Source of the DNA: a virus
DNA length: 32,408 bases
Strand: one strand, 5' to 3'
IMG/VR virus record: IMGVR_UViG_3300042484_001102
Span: 1 to 32,408 of that record
Shown: piece by piece, positions 1 through 6,895 of the stretch
Layout of the letters: every line of letters starts with the position of its first letter
Position numbering within the stretch: position 1 is the stretch's first letter
The notes under the pieces: model-generated
Told to the model about the DNA's origin: nothing
What the model saw: only the letters and a program-made list of their open reading frames with translations
Databases searched by the model: none
Program-made: the position numbers and the translations under genes

Positions 1-61
1 GAGTAGCAACACCATCCATTAAGGAAAAGTGTGTATGGACATGCAAACCAACGTAGTTCAT
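1..61 (-). CDS. dnaE: DNA polymerase III alpha subunit (DnaE-type), N-terminus only, cut by the window edge
   Basis: Only the first 20 codons are present. They read MNYVGLHVHTHFSLMDG and onward, which matches the opening of bacterial and phage DnaE polymerases: the first PHP-domain metal-binding motif HxH (here H7 and H9) followed by a serine and a DG pair. The ATG lies 3 nt after the stop of the upstream gene (probable ssDNA-binding protein) and lacks a good Shine-Dalgarno, so translation is probably coupled. The product would be the replicative polymerase working with the helicase, primase and ssDNA-binding protein encoded just before it. The family call rests on one short motif; another PHP-domain phosphoesterase is possible but less likely in this context. 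Confidence 0.75.
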   Translation of the reverse strand, partial: MNYVGLHVHTHFSLMDGVAT

Positions 62-64
62 CTA

Positions 65-718
65 TTACCAGTCAGCGTTTGCTGATGATGTTGACGGACC
101 ATCAAAGCCTAAATAAAAGGCTTCTTGTTCAGCATAAGGAATTTTGTTGAGAGCTTTCTCTAATGGGAATGGCTCTACACCTGTCCAATCAAATGGTTCC
201 TTATCTGGTGCACTTGGAATAAGAGTGTAACTTGTTTCAGTACCCTGACCATTACGCTTTACCTTCCAAGTAAGATTTGAAATGCTTCCTGTCTCAAGAG
301 CATATTCACGAATAGTGTTAAATGCAGATTGCTTGCTTACACCCATTGACCAAATAGACACATATGGTGCTTCAATGCCATCATCTACAAGAACATTGCA
401 ATAGAAACGCAGACGAGCTCTCCAGCCAGCCTTCATGTCTTTACGATGCATCTCTTCAGCCCAGTCACGGCCTTCTGTATCCATAGTATCTACAGCCTTG
501 CGCTTATAGTCTTTTGGATTTGTGTGCTCTGAAACAACAAGAGCTAAACCACGAGCCTCATTATAATTTGCTGAGTCTTCGTCAAGTTCTTCAATGAAAC
601 GAATTTTTACTGCTTGTCCGTCAGCTAACTTTAGCCAACGAACTTTTGTTCCCGTACCTTCATACTTAGGCTTGTCAACTAGGGCATTTATATCTTTTAG
701 ACCTCTTACGATTGCCAT
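65..718 (-). CDS. Probable single-stranded DNA-binding protein (phage gp32-like)
   Basis: 217 aa. I infer an ssDNA-binding role from sequence style and position. The stretch KVRWLKLADGQAVKIRFIEE (about residues 25-44) resembles the opening beta strands of phage SSBs, which carry a 'lysine-x-(aliphatic)-DG-x-x-(aliphatic)-x-x-RF' pattern. Aromatic and basic positions follow (AGWRARLRFYCNVLV near 98-112; SNLTWKVKRNG near 147-157), as expected of an OB-fold. It sits between primase and DnaE in the replication operon. The start is supported by AAGGAG about 8 nt upstream. The C-terminus (SSANADW) is not the strongly acidic tail of many SSBs. No motif is diagnostic, so the family is not certain. 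Confidence 0.6.
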   Translation of the reverse strand: MAIVRGLKDINALVDKPKYEGTGTKVRWLKLADGQAVKIRFIEELDEDSANYNEARGLALVVSEHTNPKDYKRKAVDTMDTEGRDWAEEMHRKDMKAGWRARLRFYCNVLVDDGIEAPYVSIWSMGVSKQSAFNTIREYALETGSISNLTWKVKRNGQGTETSYTLIPSAPDKEPFDWTGVEPFPLEKALNKIPYAEQEAFYLGFDGPSTSSANADW

Positions 719-747
719 TTATTTTCTCCTTATATTTTGTATGTATT

Positions 748-1671
748 TTATTTTAGCATAGCAGCAATAGAATTGTCAAATGAAAACTCAAGTTTCTTAA
801 TAGCTTCATCATTCATATCGCCAATATCCTTATATTTTTTATCTATGTTTGTTATTGTTACAAGGCTTCCTAATTTTTCAACTAGTTTATCTTTCATTAT
901 AGATCCAGCCTCGTCATTGTCTGCAATAAGTACAATATTGTTAAAGTACTTTTCTAATAATCTGATTTGTGATACAGATACATTAGCACCCAGAGTAGCA
1001 ACTGCTGGGAATCCTACTTGATCAAGTCTTATAGCATCAAAAGATGATTCAACTACATAGACTGTTGATGATGTTTTAATCCTGTGTAAGTTAAAAAGAA
1101 TTTTACTTTTTGCAAGTCCTGGAGTGTTTTTAAATTCTTTACCCTCAATTGTTCTAGCAACAAATCCAATACACATTCCATCTGGTGTTGACATTGGGAT
1201 AGTTACTGAATCTTGTTTTTCTGAATATCCTAAATTAAATTTTATCACAGAGTCTTTTGTAATACTGCGACCTTCAAAATATCTCATTGCTCTTGGTGAT
1301 TCAATTGCCTGATTATTTAATCTTTTAATTAAAAGCTCATCATACTGAACAAAATCTGCTGGAGTATATAATGTTTTATCTATTAAAGAAGCAATATTTG
1401 TTTCTTGCTGTTTGCTTGAAATATATCTTACGGTTTCAAAGTATGTTCTACCAGACATAAACATAATTAGTTCAATTAAGTTTTTAGTTGTTTGACATCC
1501 AAAACAAAAAAACAATCCAGACTCTTTGGAAACTTCTCCAGCAGGTGTGCGATTATTGTTATGGTATGGGCAAAATATAATAAAGTCAGATCCAAACTCT
1601 GCCTCAATGTCAATTCCAGCACCGTTTAGTACTCTGCGTATTTGTTCTTCTGAGTATAAATCTTTATGCAT
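748..1671 (-). CDS. DnaG-type DNA primase (CHC2 zinc finger plus TOPRIM)
   Basis: About 307 aa from the preferred ATG; a GTG 48 nt further upstream (1719) also keeps the frame open but lies deep in the helicase gene. Zinc-binding residues C34, H37, C56 and C59 form the N-terminal CHC2 finger used to sample template DNA. A TOPRIM domain follows: the acidic VVESSFDAI block, then the IADNDEAG block giving the metal-binding DxD. It is shorter than bacterial DnaG (about 600 aa) and has no obvious C-terminal helicase-binding domain, as is common in phage primases. It overlaps the 3' end of the helicase gene by 8 nt. It should synthesise RNA primers at the phage fork. Confidence 0.88.
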   Translation of the reverse strand: MHKDLYSEEQIRRVLNGAGIDIEAEFGSDFIIFCPYHNNNRTPAGEVSKESGLFFCFGCQTTKNLIELIMFMSGRTYFETVRYISSKQQETNIASLIDKTLYTPADFVQYDELLIKRLNNQAIESPRAMRYFEGRSITKDSVIKFNLGYSEKQDSVTIPMSTPDGMCIGFVARTIEGKEFKNTPGLAKSKILFNLHRIKTSSTVYVVESSFDAIRLDQVGFPAVATLGANVSVSQIRLLEKYFNNIVLIADNDEAGSIMKDKLVEKLGSLVTITNIDKKYKDIGDMNDEAIKKLEFSFDNSIAAMLK

Positions 1672-2890
1672 TTTTATCTTCAAAGTCTTTATAGCGATAA
1701 TATCCTTTATCAAAATCACACTGAACTAAAAAGTCTCCCATAAAACCATTACGATTTTTTCTAAATGCACACTCAATAATGTCACTATTAGCTGAACGGC
1801 CTAGCGCAAGAACCCAATCAGCATCATAGGCAATTTGTCTAGACCATGCTGTTTGAGCCAGTGTAGGGACTGTAGACAAGTCTTTGACGTCATCTGGTGT
1901 TGCAGAGGATATAGCAATAATAGGAACTTCTTCACTAATAGCCATAAGCTTTAGTTCACGAGATAGATTCTTCATCTTTACCGTTTCATTGTCAGCTTTT
2001 TGGTTTGGCGACATTAATTGTAAATAATCTACCACAACAAAATCAGGTTTGTATTGATCAATTTTTCCACGAATAACTGATGGAGTAACTTCTCCACCGT
2101 TATCGTTTGAAATAATATGAAATGGTGGACGACCATCAAGCTTTGAAGCATGCCACTTTTTCATCATATCTAACTCAACTTCACCATTTGATAGTTTTCT
2201 GTGAGACCATAAACCTTCACCCATAATTGTATAGGCACGATTACGAACTTCTGTTTCACTCATTTCAAGAGAAATAATAAGTGGTGTCTTTCCTTGTTTC
2301 CATGCCTGAACAGCAAAATATAAAGCCATCCATGACTTTCCAATTCCAGGATATGCAAGGAATACTCCAAGTTGTCCAGGCATAATTCCAGAAGGCAGAT
2401 AGTTATCAAATCCTGGCAATCCAGTTTTAATTCCACGCTTTCCTAAAGCATTGTCTGCTTTTACTTGCTCAAAGTATGCAATAGCAGAATCAATATCAAT
2501 TGCATCAATATCACGAATAGCCGATGTATTCTTTTTTAGTTCTGAAGTCTTTGTAATAATTTGTTCAAGTGCTGTAACCCCTTGCCCAGACTGAACCTCT
2601 CCTGCTGCAGATCTAAGAATATCCTTAAGACTATCGTTTAAGTATTCTGCTTGAAGTTCTTCTAGGTGGTGTTTTGTTGCTCCTACTCCACTGACTGGAA
2701 TAAAGTCTCTAAATTTTTCTACAACTAAATTTGTTGGTGGTACTGTGCCATTATTTTCTGAATACAGCCTAATAAAATTCCAAACATCTTTGTGGCTTCT
2801 TAATAGTACTTCTACATTTGCTTGCAATAATACATGAACTTGTTTATCTTCAAGTACTGCAGATATTACCTTAGCCTCTGTATTATTCAC
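1664..2890 (-). CDS. Replicative DnaB-like DNA helicase
   Basis: 408 aa, close to phage DnaB-family length. The N-terminal 120 residues are helical and resemble the DnaB N-terminal collar domain. The RecA-like motor follows: Walker A AYPGIGKS (179-186), the LEMSE block near 208-212 carrying the catalytic Glu, and Walker B VVVDYLQL with D288. Downstream, the SREL-K-x-A block and the basic FRKNRNG near 373-379 fit the DnaB C-terminal core and arginine-finger region. The usual 'SQ' of motif H3 appears as ISSATPDD. The start is GTG, overlapping the preceding gene by 8 nt, with primase overlapping the other end. It should unwind DNA 5'-3' as a hexamer. Confidence 0.9.
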   Translation of the reverse strand: MNNTEAKVISAVLEDKQVHVLLQANVEVLLRSHKDVWNFIRLYSENNGTVPPTNLVVEKFRDFIPVSGVGATKHHLEELQAEYLNDSLKDILRSAAGEVQSGQGVTALEQIITKTSELKKNTSAIRDIDAIDIDSAIAYFEQVKADNALGKRGIKTGLPGFDNYLPSGIMPGQLGVFLAYPGIGKSWMALYFAVQAWKQGKTPLIISLEMSETEVRNRAYTIMGEGLWSHRKLSNGEVELDMMKKWHASKLDGRPPFHIISNDNGGEVTPSVIRGKIDQYKPDFVVVDYLQLMSPNQKADNETVKMKNLSRELKLMAISEEVPIIAISSATPDDVKDLSTVPTLAQTAWSRQIAYDADWVLALGRSANSDIIECAFRKNRNGFMGDFLVQCDFDKGYYRYKDFEDKNA

Positions 2891-3191
2891 TTAACCACTC
2901 TTTCGCTTTTGCTCTTAATTCTTTTCTTTGTTTAATATCTTGCTCTACTTCTATCTTACCATTAAGAATTTTTTCTGCGTTGTATGCAAAATAATTCCAG
3001 CTAGGTTCTTGTGCAACACTAAAATAATACTCTAGTAAATCATAGCAAGCACTAATTCCATAGGACTCAACTAAAGCATCTGAAGACCACTGCTCTACAT
3101 TTAAATTCATGTTTGACTTGCGCTCATACTTTTTAGTATAAAGCTTGTTAAAGCGACTGAGCAAAGCCATTCTGTCTTTGCGTTCAGCCAT
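2883..3191 (-). CDS. Small helical protein just before the helicase; candidate helicase loader
   Basis: 102 aa, mostly helical, with charged ends and an aromatic central part (SYGISACYDLLEYYFSVAQE, about residues 43-62) followed by PSWNYFAYNAEKI. No catalytic or metal-binding motif is visible. It starts inside a TAATG overlap with the preceding gene and ends inside the helicase gene start, so the two proteins are probably made together. Small all-helical proteins encoded immediately before a DnaB-type helicase are often loaders or accessory factors (for example DnaD- or gp59-like). The loader role is inferred from position and fold type, not from homology I can prove. Confidence 0.55.
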   Translation of the reverse strand: MAERKDRMALLSRFNKLYTKKYERKSNMNLNVEQWSSDALVESYGISACYDLLEYYFSVAQEPSWNYFAYNAEKILNGKIEVEQDIKQRKELRAKAKEWLSE

Positions 3192-3397
3192 TATTCTTCT
3201 AGTTCAGCCTTAGCTTCATTAATCTTTGAAGCAAGCTTATCTTCAACAAACTTGTAAACTCTTTCAAACGCCTGATCTACATTTTCACCTTCTCGCTTTG
3301 AGTCAATAATTCCAAGATCAAGCCTCAATGACTGAAAGTTTCCAAGGTTAAGCGTATATCCAAGTGTTACATTAATCTTTGTTTCTTCGTTATTCAT
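3191..3397 (-). CDS. 68-aa conserved-looking protein of unknown function
   Basis: The likely start is the ATG at 3397 (MNNEETKINV), preceded by a G-rich purine run TTGGGGGG 5 nt upstream; an in-frame start at 3430 would add 11 residues and overlap the previous gene. The protein has a predicted beta half (INVTLGYTLNLGNFQSLRLD) and a charged helical half (FERVYKFVEDKLASKINEAK). I recognise no catalytic motif. Its place between a regulatory HTH gene and the replication genes, with a TAATG overlap to the next gene, makes a nucleic-acid-related role plausible but unproven. Confidence 0.6.
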   Translation of the reverse strand: MNNEETKINVTLGYTLNLGNFQSLRLDLGIIDSKREGENVDQAFERVYKFVEDKLASKINEAKAELEE

Positions 3398-3411
3398 GTG
3401 CCCCCCAAGGC

Positions 3412-3954
3412 TTAAATGCTTTCGCTCCAAGTAGGAATAAACCTACCATCTTCTGTCTTCGTATATGTAAGTATACCGTCTCCCATTCGCCTTGTCAATT
3501 CTTGGCTAGTTGGAGTCATGTTATTTGTTATTAATTTGTCTTTTCTTGGTTGTCCAATATGTATAGTAGAAAGTATAGCACGGATATCTCTTACTTGAGA
3601 TTCTGAATAATACGATCTAATTCTAAACCCACGTTCCCCATTAAGCTTTGCTCCTATTGGTGGAGGTATCATTCCTGACTTCATTAACTTAGGCATGTAT
3701 TTTCTATGTCTATTGACAAGTACTGCAGTTTCTGCTACAGTATATGCTCTTTCTCTATTCCGACGAAAATCAGAACGCAAACATGTTTCAAATCTATCTT
3801 GAGTTATATTATAAAAAGAAACCATTCCAGTAGATCTTGAGCTATGATGAAATCTAACTAAATCATTATTAAGAAACCAAATTTTTTGATTTCCTTTAAT
3901 TATAGCTTCGTTATTGTATTCTTCGCTCTGTATTTTTCCTTTAGCAGTAGCCAT
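3412..3954 (-). CDS. MerR-like winged helix-turn-helix DNA-binding protein
   Basis: 180 aa. Around residues 69-125 there is a MerR/excisionase-type pattern: AYTVAETAVLVNRHRKYMPK (helix-turn-helix), then a SGMIPPP turn, then GFRIRSYYSESQVRDIRAIL (wing plus the helix that follows). Phage proteins of this kind usually act as regulators or DNA-structure factors. The C-terminal part is basic (PRKDKL) and ends in TEDGRFIPTWSESI, which looks conserved but has no assigned role. The start ATG follows GGAGGG closely and overlaps the upstream zinc-ribbon gene by 55 nt in another frame, which is unusually long. No effector-binding domain is seen. Confidence 0.7.
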   Translation of the reverse strand: MATAKGKIQSEEYNNEAIIKGNQKIWFLNNDLVRFHHSSRSTGMVSFYNITQDRFETCLRSDFRRNRERAYTVAETAVLVNRHRKYMPKLMKSGMIPPPIGAKLNGERGFRIRSYYSESQVRDIRAILSTIHIGQPRKDKLITNNMTPTSQELTRRMGDGILTYTKTEDGRFIPTWSESI

Positions 3955-4091
3955 CTGCCCTCCCTACTGTCTTGCGGTGGATGATAAAATTTTCTATCCC
4001 CACAGCCAATACAATATGTCTCAATATGGTTTTCAGATGTGTGTTGCCTATCAATGAATATTTTTCCATTGCATCTTTTACAAACATTCAT
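3900..4091 (-). CDS. Small zinc-ribbon protein
   Basis: 63 aa. Two CxxC knuckles (C4/C7 and C27/C30) separated by 19 residues form a zinc ribbon, and a basic C-terminal tail follows. It begins one nucleotide after the stop of the preceding fibre gene and overlaps the HTH gene by 55 nt. Zinc ribbons of this size in phages commonly bind nucleic acid or RNA polymerase. Pairing with the HTH protein at the boundary between tail and replication genes suggests a regulatory role. The zinc site is seen directly; the role is inference. Confidence 0.65.
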   Translation of the reverse strand: MNVCKRCNGKIFIDRQHTSENHIETYCIGCGDRKFYHPPQDSREGRWLLLKEKYRAKNTITKL

Positions 4092-4532
4092 TTAGTTTGG
4101 TATGCCGATAATTATTAAATGAACTGCTAAAGAAAGATCTCCAGATGCTCCGTATCTTACTATTCCTTCAACCTTACTTGTTGTTACAGCCTTTAAAATT
4201 ACTGTTACGTTTTGTCCCGCTGGTGTTCCACCAATGTTGTATGGAGTTGCTGAAACAATTGGTGAATATTTAAAATCATCAAATGTAAATGAAAAAGAAA
4301 CTTCTGATGCTGCAGTAACTGTAGTATTATTTGCTACTTGAACATATCCACCAACAATTTTAGTTTCTGAGGTTTTTACACTTTGTTGTCCAGAAACCCC
4401 ATTATTAATAGTAGAGTAGTTGTATGTAGCAGAAGAAATTTGCGTTGACAAATCATTAACCGTTTCTGCTAGTTGATAGATGTATGTTACATCTAGTGGT
4501 TGCCCTCTTTCGGGTAGTGGTATTTTTGCCAT
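4092..4532 (-). CDS. Small tail fibre or tail-tip protein
   Basis: 146 aa. The N-terminal 35 residues (ERGQPLDVTYIYQLAETVND and on) look like a short helical trimerisation or attachment segment. The remainder is beta-rich and glycine/threonine/serine-rich (FTFDDFKYSPIVSATPYN, then AVTTSKVEGIVRYG), in the style of fibre-tip or lectin-like domains. A clear AGGAGG lies 6 nt before the ATG. It ends the tail gene run before the regulatory and replication genes. The receptor-binding role is inferred from position and composition only. Confidence 0.55.
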   Translation of the reverse strand: MAKIPLPERGQPLDVTYIYQLAETVNDLSTQISSATYNYSTINNGVSGQQSVKTSETKIVGGYVQVANNTTVTAASEVSFSFTFDDFKYSPIVSATPYNIGGTPAGQNVTVILKAVTTSKVEGIVRYGASGDLSLAVHLIIIGIPN

Positions 4533-4550
4533 TATCTTCCTCCTATAACA

Positions 4551-5051
4551 TTATATCGTATGTGGACCATCTGTGTATACCTTTAAAAAATCTGAATCTC
4601 TGCTAATTGGATTACCTCGTAAATATATTTCAGTAGTAAGTCTGTTTGGTTGTGATGCTTGTACTATTCCATTAATTGTGTACGTACTAGGAACTGGAAA
4701 AGAAATACTGTTTCCTTGTATTCTTTGTAGATATATCCAATCTCCTCCATCGTTTCTATCATATTTTACCCAAACATCATATTCACTAGCTTGTCTTATT
4801 TCGTTACCGCTTTTAAGAATACTCACTGCATCCCATGCCTGTTGAGCAATTGATCCATTTTTATTAAAACTTATATTATTAGACACAAAGGTATAATTTG
4901 GCTGTATTAAAAATGTTGGGGACCAATGAGAAGTTCTATTTTTGTCTTCAGATACTATTCTGTATCTTACGTTATATCCTTCTATTGAAGAATCAATTGA
5001 CGGAAGATCGGCATTTAATATTGTTGCTTTTTTAATTCCTATGTCTGCCAT
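4551..5051 (-). CDS. Minor tail protein with a fibronectin type III-like fold
   Basis: 166 aa. The sequence reads like a single Fn3/Ig-like beta sandwich: EGYNVRYRIVSEDKNRTSHW near the start is the typical 'YxVRYR' strand pair followed by a tryptophan, and EYDVWVKYDRNDGG is another strand pair. It starts in a TAATG overlap with the preceding 448-aa gene. Such modules decorate phage tails or serve as spacers in fibres. No enzymatic motif is visible. Confidence 0.55.
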   Translation of the reverse strand: MADIGIKKATILNADLPSIDSSIEGYNVRYRIVSEDKNRTSHWSPTFLIQPNYTFVSNNISFNKNGSIAQQAWDAVSILKSGNEIRQASEYDVWVKYDRNDGGDWIYLQRIQGNSISFPVPSTYTINGIVQASQPNRLTTEIYLRGNPISRDSDFLKVYTDGPHTI

Positions 5052-6397
5052 TACGAAACACCTATTGAAAATCTAAACTCAACATAATTTGCAGTATTAG
5101 GAGATTTTACAATTGTAGTCTCATCATTATTTTTAATTACTGAGTATCCAGTTAAACCATAGAGTGCATTTACAGTAGAAACATTTTCTATTCTCATTGC
5201 ATCTAAAGCAACATAATAGTTTCCTGATACTGCGTTACTGACTATGGCGCTTGCATAAACCTTAATAACAGATACTGCATTCCAATTAAAACCAGCTGTT
5301 GTGTATAGCTCTTGTAGTTTTTTAGTAACTACATGATATCTATTGTTGTCAAAATCATATTGTCCTGTACCAACTCCTTTGACCATATCTACCTCAAACC
5401 TTGCGCTCTCTCCAGAGCCTGATGTATCTGATGATGAAAACTCAACCAAAACTCTAACTTTATCGGGAGATGAGCCAGTTGTTCCATTTTTGTTTACTAC
5501 AGACAAAGCAAGTTTAAGTTCATCTGTTGGTGAATTTTTTGTAAAATCTACCTGTGTTCCAGTTAAATGAATATGGTTTGATCCACTTTCAATATAAAAA
5601 TGTGTTACAGTTGTTGATCCTCCAGATACGTAAGTTCCAACTTGACTACTTAAAAGTGTAAACTTTGTTGTGGTTGGTATAGTAGATACAACTCCAGTTA
5701 TGTTGTAGTTATTTGGATTAATTCCTGTTACTGTTACGCTATCTCCTATTGTTAAATTGTGTGCTTTTGATGTTGTGTACTCAATTCTTGTACCGTTCCC
5801 AGATGCAGCAGTTATTGAAACATCTTTTGTTAGGTTTGCATCATTTCCACGTATCATAATCATGTTATTTAAAAATCTTGATCTTTCGTATATGTTTGCT
5901 CTAGATTGTTTATAAAAAATACTGTTATCTGAGTTTGTCTGAAATACTGCATTTGAAGTTGCAATAACATTATCATTAAGTGGAGAGTCTAAAGCTTCAA
6001 CAATTGGTAATCCTATTGATGTAGTCGTAGTTGATGTATGGTGTTGCCAATTTTCTGTTTCACTAAAAGCTAAAATTGTTTTACTGTCATACGATCCTGC
6101 TGCAGAATTAATTCCAGCAGAATATATTCCAATTTCAGATATTTCATATCTTTCTTCTGTAGGCAATTCTGCGGTTAAAACAAGCTTTGATGTTCCGTTT
6201 TCATTAACAAACCCCCTAGAAGAAATAGGAACCCTAAACATTTCAAAGTCAAGAGAAACTTTTTCAGAATAGTCATCATATTCGTCTACGTTTGAAAGTG
6301 GCTTTGGTCCACAGCCAACGGCAATATAAGACGCAAAAGCGGGTGCCTGACCTAAAAGGTACTTAGCAATAATGTTTTTTCCAGTATTAGTTATCAA
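5051..6397 (-). CDS. Minor tail/adhesin protein with an inserted Ig-like module
   Basis: 448 aa. The N-terminal ~130 residues resemble phage tail proteins that begin ITNTGKNIIAKYLLG and contain the EISEIGIYSA signature. Residues about 193-263 are an Ig-like module (SKAHNLTIGDSVTVTGI ... VGTYVSGGSTTVT), a type repeated in many phage virion proteins. The remaining C-terminal half is a beta-sandwich, carbohydrate-binding-like domain (HFYIESGSNHIHLTG, then FEVDMVKGVGTGQYDFDNN). The start is TTG within a TTGA overlap with the previous stop, and I see no better in-frame start. Likely a distal tail or receptor-binding component. Confidence 0.6.
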   Translation of the reverse strand: MITNTGKNIIAKYLLGQAPAFASYIAVGCGPKPLSNVDEYDDYSEKVSLDFEMFRVPISSRGFVNENGTSKLVLTAELPTEERYEISEIGIYSAGINSAAGSYDSKTILAFSETENWQHHTSTTTTSIGLPIVEALDSPLNDNVIATSNAVFQTNSDNSIFYKQSRANIYERSRFLNNMIMIRGNDANLTKDVSITAASGNGTRIEYTTSKAHNLTIGDSVTVTGINPNNYNITGVVSTIPTTTKFTLLSSQVGTYVSGGSTTVTHFYIESGSNHIHLTGTQVDFTKNSPTDELKLALSVVNKNGTTGSSPDKVRVLVEFSSSDTSGSGESARFEVDMVKGVGTGQYDFDNNRYHVVTKKLQELYTTAGFNWNAVSVIKVYASAIVSNAVSGNYYVALDAMRIENVSTVNALYGLTGYSVIKNNDETTIVKSPNTANYVEFRFSIGVS

Positions 6398-6894
6398 GAG
6401 GCTGATTCTCCAAATTCCGCTTCATATATTGTACCACTTACAATGATTTGAATTTCTATTTGATCGTCAATATTTAAGTTAATTGCTTCAACCACAATAT
6501 TCCCAAGTGAGTCCATGTATACGGGATTATTGTCTGATGAGTTTGTTAGTCTTGGAATCTTGTCTTCTAGTTTTATGGCAAACCCAGAAAAGTATAAGTT
6601 TGATGTTTTTTGAAGGCCAACTATATTGTTTGGATTGTATTGTTGATTAATTAAAGAAAGATTTTTGATAGGCTGATAAGATATATTTTGACCATTAATA
6701 GTATCAAATCTTGCTATATTGATTAGTTCGTGACTACCTATATCTTCAAATATTAAATCTGTCATTACTTCAATTGGAACAGATGCATCGTCAAAAAGAA
6801 TAATGTCTGGCGTTGCTACTTTAATTTTTTGACTTGGAGTTATTGGCGGTGTATAGCTTGGTACATTTGGTGTTGCTGAAACTTGTTCTGACAT
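6394..6894 (-). CDS. Minor tail protein, unknown family
   Basis: 166 aa from the ATG at 6894, which is preceded by GAGGTG 5 nt upstream; the longer reading from 6906 (GTG) would put this ribosome site inside the gene. After a proline-rich, disordered N-terminus (VPSYTPPITPSQ) the protein is beta-rich, with no repeats, membrane segments or catalytic motifs. It starts 1 nt after the hub gene stop and overlaps the next gene by 4 nt. The tail assignment rests on its position between the hub and fibre genes. Confidence 0.5.
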   Translation of the reverse strand: MSEQVSATPNVPSYTPPITPSQKIKVATPDIILFDDASVPIEVMTDLIFEDIGSHELINIARFDTINGQNISYQPIKNLSLINQQYNPNNIVGLQKTSNLYFSGFAIKLEDKIPRLTNSSDNNPVYMDSLGNIVVEAINLNIDDQIEIQIIVSGTIYEAEFGESAS

Positions 6895-6895
6895 T

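Noticed and set aside
1664-1719. Longer primase start at GTG 1719
   Set aside because: It extends 56 nt into the helicase gene, has no ribosome site, and adds residues that mirror the helicase frame. The ATG at 1671 gives a normal short overlap.
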